From contig NZ_JACHJK010000005.1 of assembly GCF_014203595.1 (NCBI RefSeq), forward strand, positions 216,105 through 280,104: DNA of 64,000 nt. The letters are read 5' to 3'. A model generated the notes under the pieces. That model saw only the letters and a program-made list of their open reading frames with translations. It was not told where the DNA came from and ran no database searches. The stretch comes from Streptomyces echinatus. Its GTDB lineage: Bacteria; Actinomycetota; Actinomycetes; Streptomycetales; Streptomycetaceae. This document shows positions 61,601 to 64,000 of this stretch, one piece after another. Positions within the stretch are counted from its first letter, which is position 1; each line of letters starts with the position of its first letter. Made by a program: the position numbers and the translations under genes.

Positions 61601-63331
61601 ATGCTCGATCACGTCATCAAGGGCGCCACCGTCGTGGATGGCACCGGCGCGCCCGCGCGCACCGCCGACGTCGGCATACGAGGTGGCCGAATCGCCGTCA
61701 TCGGCAAGATCACCGAAGGTTCCCGCACCACCGAGGACGCGCACGGGCTCGTCCTCGCCCCCGGCTTCGTCGACCCGCACACCCACTACGACGCCCAGCT
61801 CTTCTGGGACCCGTACGCCACCCCGTCCCTCAACCACGGGGTGACCACCGTCGCCGCCGGCAACTGCGGCTTCACCCTCGCGCCCCTCAACCCCGGCCGG
61901 CCCGAGGACGCCGACTACACCCGGCGGATGATGTCCAAGGTCGAGGGGATGTCCCTGGTCGCCCTGGAGGAGGGGGCGCCCTGGAACTGGCACTCCTTCG
62001 GGGAGTACCTGGACGCCCTCGAAGGCCGTATCGCGGTCAACGCCGGTTTCATGGTCGGGCACTGCGCGCTGCGCCGGCACGTCATGGGCCCGGAGGCGGT
62101 CGGCGGACAGCCCACCGAGGAGCAGCTCGGCGCGATGGCCGGCCTGCTGCACGAGGCCATGGACGCGGGGGCCTGGGGCCTGTCCACCACCCAGTCCGGC
62201 ACCCACTCCGACGGTGACGGGCGGCCCGTCGCCTCCCGGCACGCCCGGCCCGAGGAACTGCTGGCGCTCGCCCGGGCCGTCGGTGAGCACGAGGGCACGC
62301 AGATCGAGGCGATCGTCGCCGGGTGCCTGGACCAGTTCAGCGACGCCGAGATCGACCTGCTCGTGGAGCTGAGCGCGGCCGCCGGGCGGCCCCTGAACTG
62401 GAACGTCCTGACCGTCGACGCGGCCGTCCCCGAGCGCGTGCCCCGGCAGCTGAGCGCGAGCGAGCGGGCGCGGAAGGCCGGTGGCCGGGTCGTCGCCCTC
62501 ACCATGCCGATCCTCACGCCGATGAACATGTCGCTCGGCACGTTCTGCGCCCTGAACCTGATCCCCGGGTGGGGGCCGGTCCTCGCGCTGCCCGTGCCCG
62601 AGCGCATCGCCAGGCTCCGTGACCCCGGCGTCCGGGAGGAACTGCTGCGGCGGGCCCGGTCGAAGGAGGCCGGGGTGTTCCGGCGGCTCGCGGACTTCGG
62701 GCGGTACGTCATCGGGGACACCTACAGCGAGGCCAACCGGGGACTCACCGGCCGGGTGGTGCGGGACATCGCCGCCGAGCGCGGCCAGGACCCGTTCGCC
62801 TGCCTGGTGGAGATCTGCGCCGCCGACGGACTGCGCACCGTCCTGTGGCCCATGCCGAGCGACAACGACCCGGCCTCCTGGGCCCTGCGCGCGGAGACCT
62901 GGCAGCACGAGGACGTCCTGCTCGGCGGCTCGGACGCGGGCGCCCACCTGGACCGGATGTGCGGGGCGCCGTACACCACCCGGTTCCTCGGGGACTGTCT
63001 GCGCGGCCGGAGACTGGTCGGCCTGGAGCAGGCGGTGCGGATGCTGACGGACGACCCGGCACGGCTCTTCGGGCTGCGCGAGCGGGGCCGGGTGGCGGAG
63101 GGCTGGCACGCCGACCTGGTGCTGTTCGACCCGGAGCGGATCGACGCCGGCCAGGCCCGTCTGGTGCACGACCTGCCGGGGGACAGCCCGCGGCTGGACT
63201 CGCGGGCGATCGGGGTACGGGCCGTGTGGGTCAACGGCGTGGAGGCGATCCGGGACGACGTGGTGAGCGGGGCCGTACCGGGCCGGGTGCTGCGCTCCGG
63301 GCGGGACACCCGGACGGTGAGCACACGGTGA
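61601..63331 (+). CDS. N-acyl-D-amino acid deacylase-like amidohydrolase
   Basis: 576 residues, amidohydrolase superfamily (D-aminoacylase/dihydroorotase group). GFVDPHTHYDAQLFWDP (about 55-71) carries the HxH metal pair. Further signatures are GVTTVAAGNCGFTLAP (about 79), HCALRRHVMG (about 148), a Ser/Thr-rich WGLSTTQSGTHSDGDG (about 192) and GGSDAGAHLDRMCGAPYTTRF (Asp about 444). It could cleave an N-acyl amino acid or a cyclic amide. GAGGAG precedes ATG 61601. The stop overlaps the aldehyde dehydrogenase start (GTGA). Confidence 0.88.
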   Translation: MLDHVIKGATVVDGTGAPARTADVGIRGGRIAVIGKITEGSRTTEDAHGLVLAPGFVDPHTHYDAQLFWDPYATPSLNHGVTTVAAGNCGFTLAPLNPGRPEDADYTRRMMSKVEGMSLVALEEGAPWNWHSFGEYLDALEGRIAVNAGFMVGHCALRRHVMGPEAVGGQPTEEQLGAMAGLLHEAMDAGAWGLSTTQSGTHSDGDGRPVASRHARPEELLALARAVGEHEGTQIEAIVAGCLDQFSDAEIDLLVELSAAAGRPLNWNVLTVDAAVPERVPRQLSASERARKAGGRVVALTMPILTPMNMSLGTFCALNLIPGWGPVLALPVPERIARLRDPGVREELLRRARSKEAGVFRRLADFGRYVIGDTYSEANRGLTGRVVRDIAAERGQDPFACLVEICAADGLRTVLWPMPSDNDPASWALRAETWQHEDVLLGGSDAGAHLDRMCGAPYTTRFLGDCLRGRRLVGLEQAVRMLTDDPARLFGLRERGRVAEGWHADLVLFDPERIDAGQARLVHDLPGDSPRLDSRAIGVRAVWVNGVEAIRDDVVSGAVPGRVLRSGRDTRTVSTR

Positions 63332-64000
63332 GCGAGGGACAGCCGCTGTTCGTCGGCGGGGCGTGGGTGGCGCCCGACGGCGGTCACTACCCGGTGACCG
63401 ATCCGGCCACCGAGGAGACCGTCGGCCGGGCGCCGGAGGCGTCGCCGGAGCAGGCGCGGACGGCCTGCGCCGCGGCCCGGGAGGCGTTCGGGCCGTGGTC
63501 GCGGACCCGCCCGGAGGAGCGCGCGGAGGTGCTGGCGCGGGCCGCCGGAATCATCCGGGACCGGCTGCTGCCGTACGCCGATCTGGCCCGGGCCGAGACC
63601 GGGGCGACCACCGGGACCGCCCGCGCGATGCAGGTCGGGGTGGCCGCCGCCCGCTTCCGCCGGTACGCGACCGTGGAGCCCGCCGAGTGGGCCGTGGCCC
63701 CGCAGATCAACGAGGCCGGACCCATGGGGAGGGCCGGGGTGATGGGGGCGCTCGCGGTACGGCAGCCCGTGGGGGTCGTCACCTGCATCACCTCGTACAA
63801 CAATCCGTGGGCCAACCCGGCCGGAAAGATCGCCCCGGCCCTGGCCATGGGCAACACGGTGGTGGTGAAACCGGCGCCGCAGGATCCGCTGTCCGTGTAC
63901 CGGATGGCCGAGGCGCTGGCGGACGCCGGGGTGCCGCCGGGCGTGGTGAACGTCGTCTCCGGGCGGGACGTCGCGGTGGGCGAGGCCGTGGTCGCGTCCG
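63328..64000 (+). CDS. Aldehyde dehydrogenase (NAD-dependent), 3' end cut by window edge
   Basis: Visible part 224 residues from GTG 63328. PATEETVGRAPEASPEQARTACAAAREAFGPWSRTRPEERAEVL (about 27-68) and VTCITSYNNPWANPAGKIAPALAMGNTVVVKPAPQDPL (about 149-187) are the N-terminal ALDH signatures, with the NPW segment and the Lys of VVKP. The catalytic Cys and Glu lie beyond the window. It probably oxidises an aldehyde released in the pathway. Confidence 0.92.
   Translation, partial: MSEGQPLFVGGAWVAPDGGHYPVTDPATEETVGRAPEASPEQARTACAAAREAFGPWSRTRPEERAEVLARAAGIIRDRLLPYADLARAETGATTGTARAMQVGVAAARFRRYATVEPAEWAVAPQINEAGPMGRAGVMGALAVRQPVGVVTCITSYNNPWANPAGKIAPALAMGNTVVVKPAPQDPLSVYRMAEALADAGVPPGVVNVVSGRDVAVGEAVVAS

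Noticed and set aside
17702..64000. Catabolic block as a polyketide or other biosynthetic gene cluster
   Set aside because: There are ligases, dehydrogenases and thiolase-like proteins but no PKS, NRPS, carrier protein, terpene synthase or RiPP precursor. The set fits acyl-CoA degradation.

Overview
The window is Streptomyces chromosome. GC is very high, third codon positions are almost all G or C, GTG starts and GTGA/ATGA/TGATG overlaps are common, and the only in-frame TTA codon I found in a called gene is in the hydrolase at 5982. Gene order from citrate synthase-pdxH through an iron repressor, an SCO4402-type protein and purU to afsK/afsS/afsR matches what I remember of the S. coelicolor SCO4388-SCO4426 segment. 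I see no rRNA, tRNA, CRISPR array, prophage or insertion sequence with a transposase. Mobile-like DNA is limited to short palindromic elements and a common dispersed repeat.

Left part (1-17.7 kb), conserved core. It holds citrate synthase (cut by the window edge), pdxH, a structured intergenic region that looks like a small-RNA/micro-ORF unit, a PAS/GAF sensor, a SIS-domain protein with a DasR-like operator in its promoter, the iron regulator dmdR1, an alpha/beta hydrolase without its nucleophilic serine, a Prim-Pol-like protein, an NsdA-like HTH/TPR regulator, a repeat-rich membrane protein, a branched-chain-amino-acid-type lipoprotein, purU, an EF-hand protein, a STAS protein and a sigma/anti-sigma pair.

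Middle and right (17.7-64 kb), a large acyl-CoA catabolic gene set: acyl-CoA ligases, four acyl-CoA dehydrogenase subunits, two paralogous amidohydrolases, two thiolase-like/DUF35 pairs, two enoyl-CoA hydratase-like proteins, SDRs, a Zn alcohol dehydrogenase, flavin/F420-type oxidoreductases, a D-aminoacylase-like amidohydrolase and an aldehyde dehydrogenase. Thirteen near-identical copies of a 15-bp palindrome, consensus CTGACGGNCCGTCAG, sit in nine promoter regions of this set, singly or in pairs. A degenerate copy overlaps the start codon of the only TetR gene in the window (43415-44062). I infer one dispersed TetR regulon for an unidentified substrate. Two of its promoters appear to make leaderless mRNAs.

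The antibiotic-regulatory locus kbpA-afsK...afsS-afsR is embedded in this set. The kinase AfsK (45098) is separated from AfsS (53790) and AfsR (54170) by an operator-controlled hydratase/DUF35/thiolase/ligase block, a 167-bp MITE-like element and an 87-bp palindrome. Catabolic genes resume immediately upstream of afsR. Transporters (two MFS, one LysE) and local regulators (GlxA/AraC, AsnC) are interspersed.
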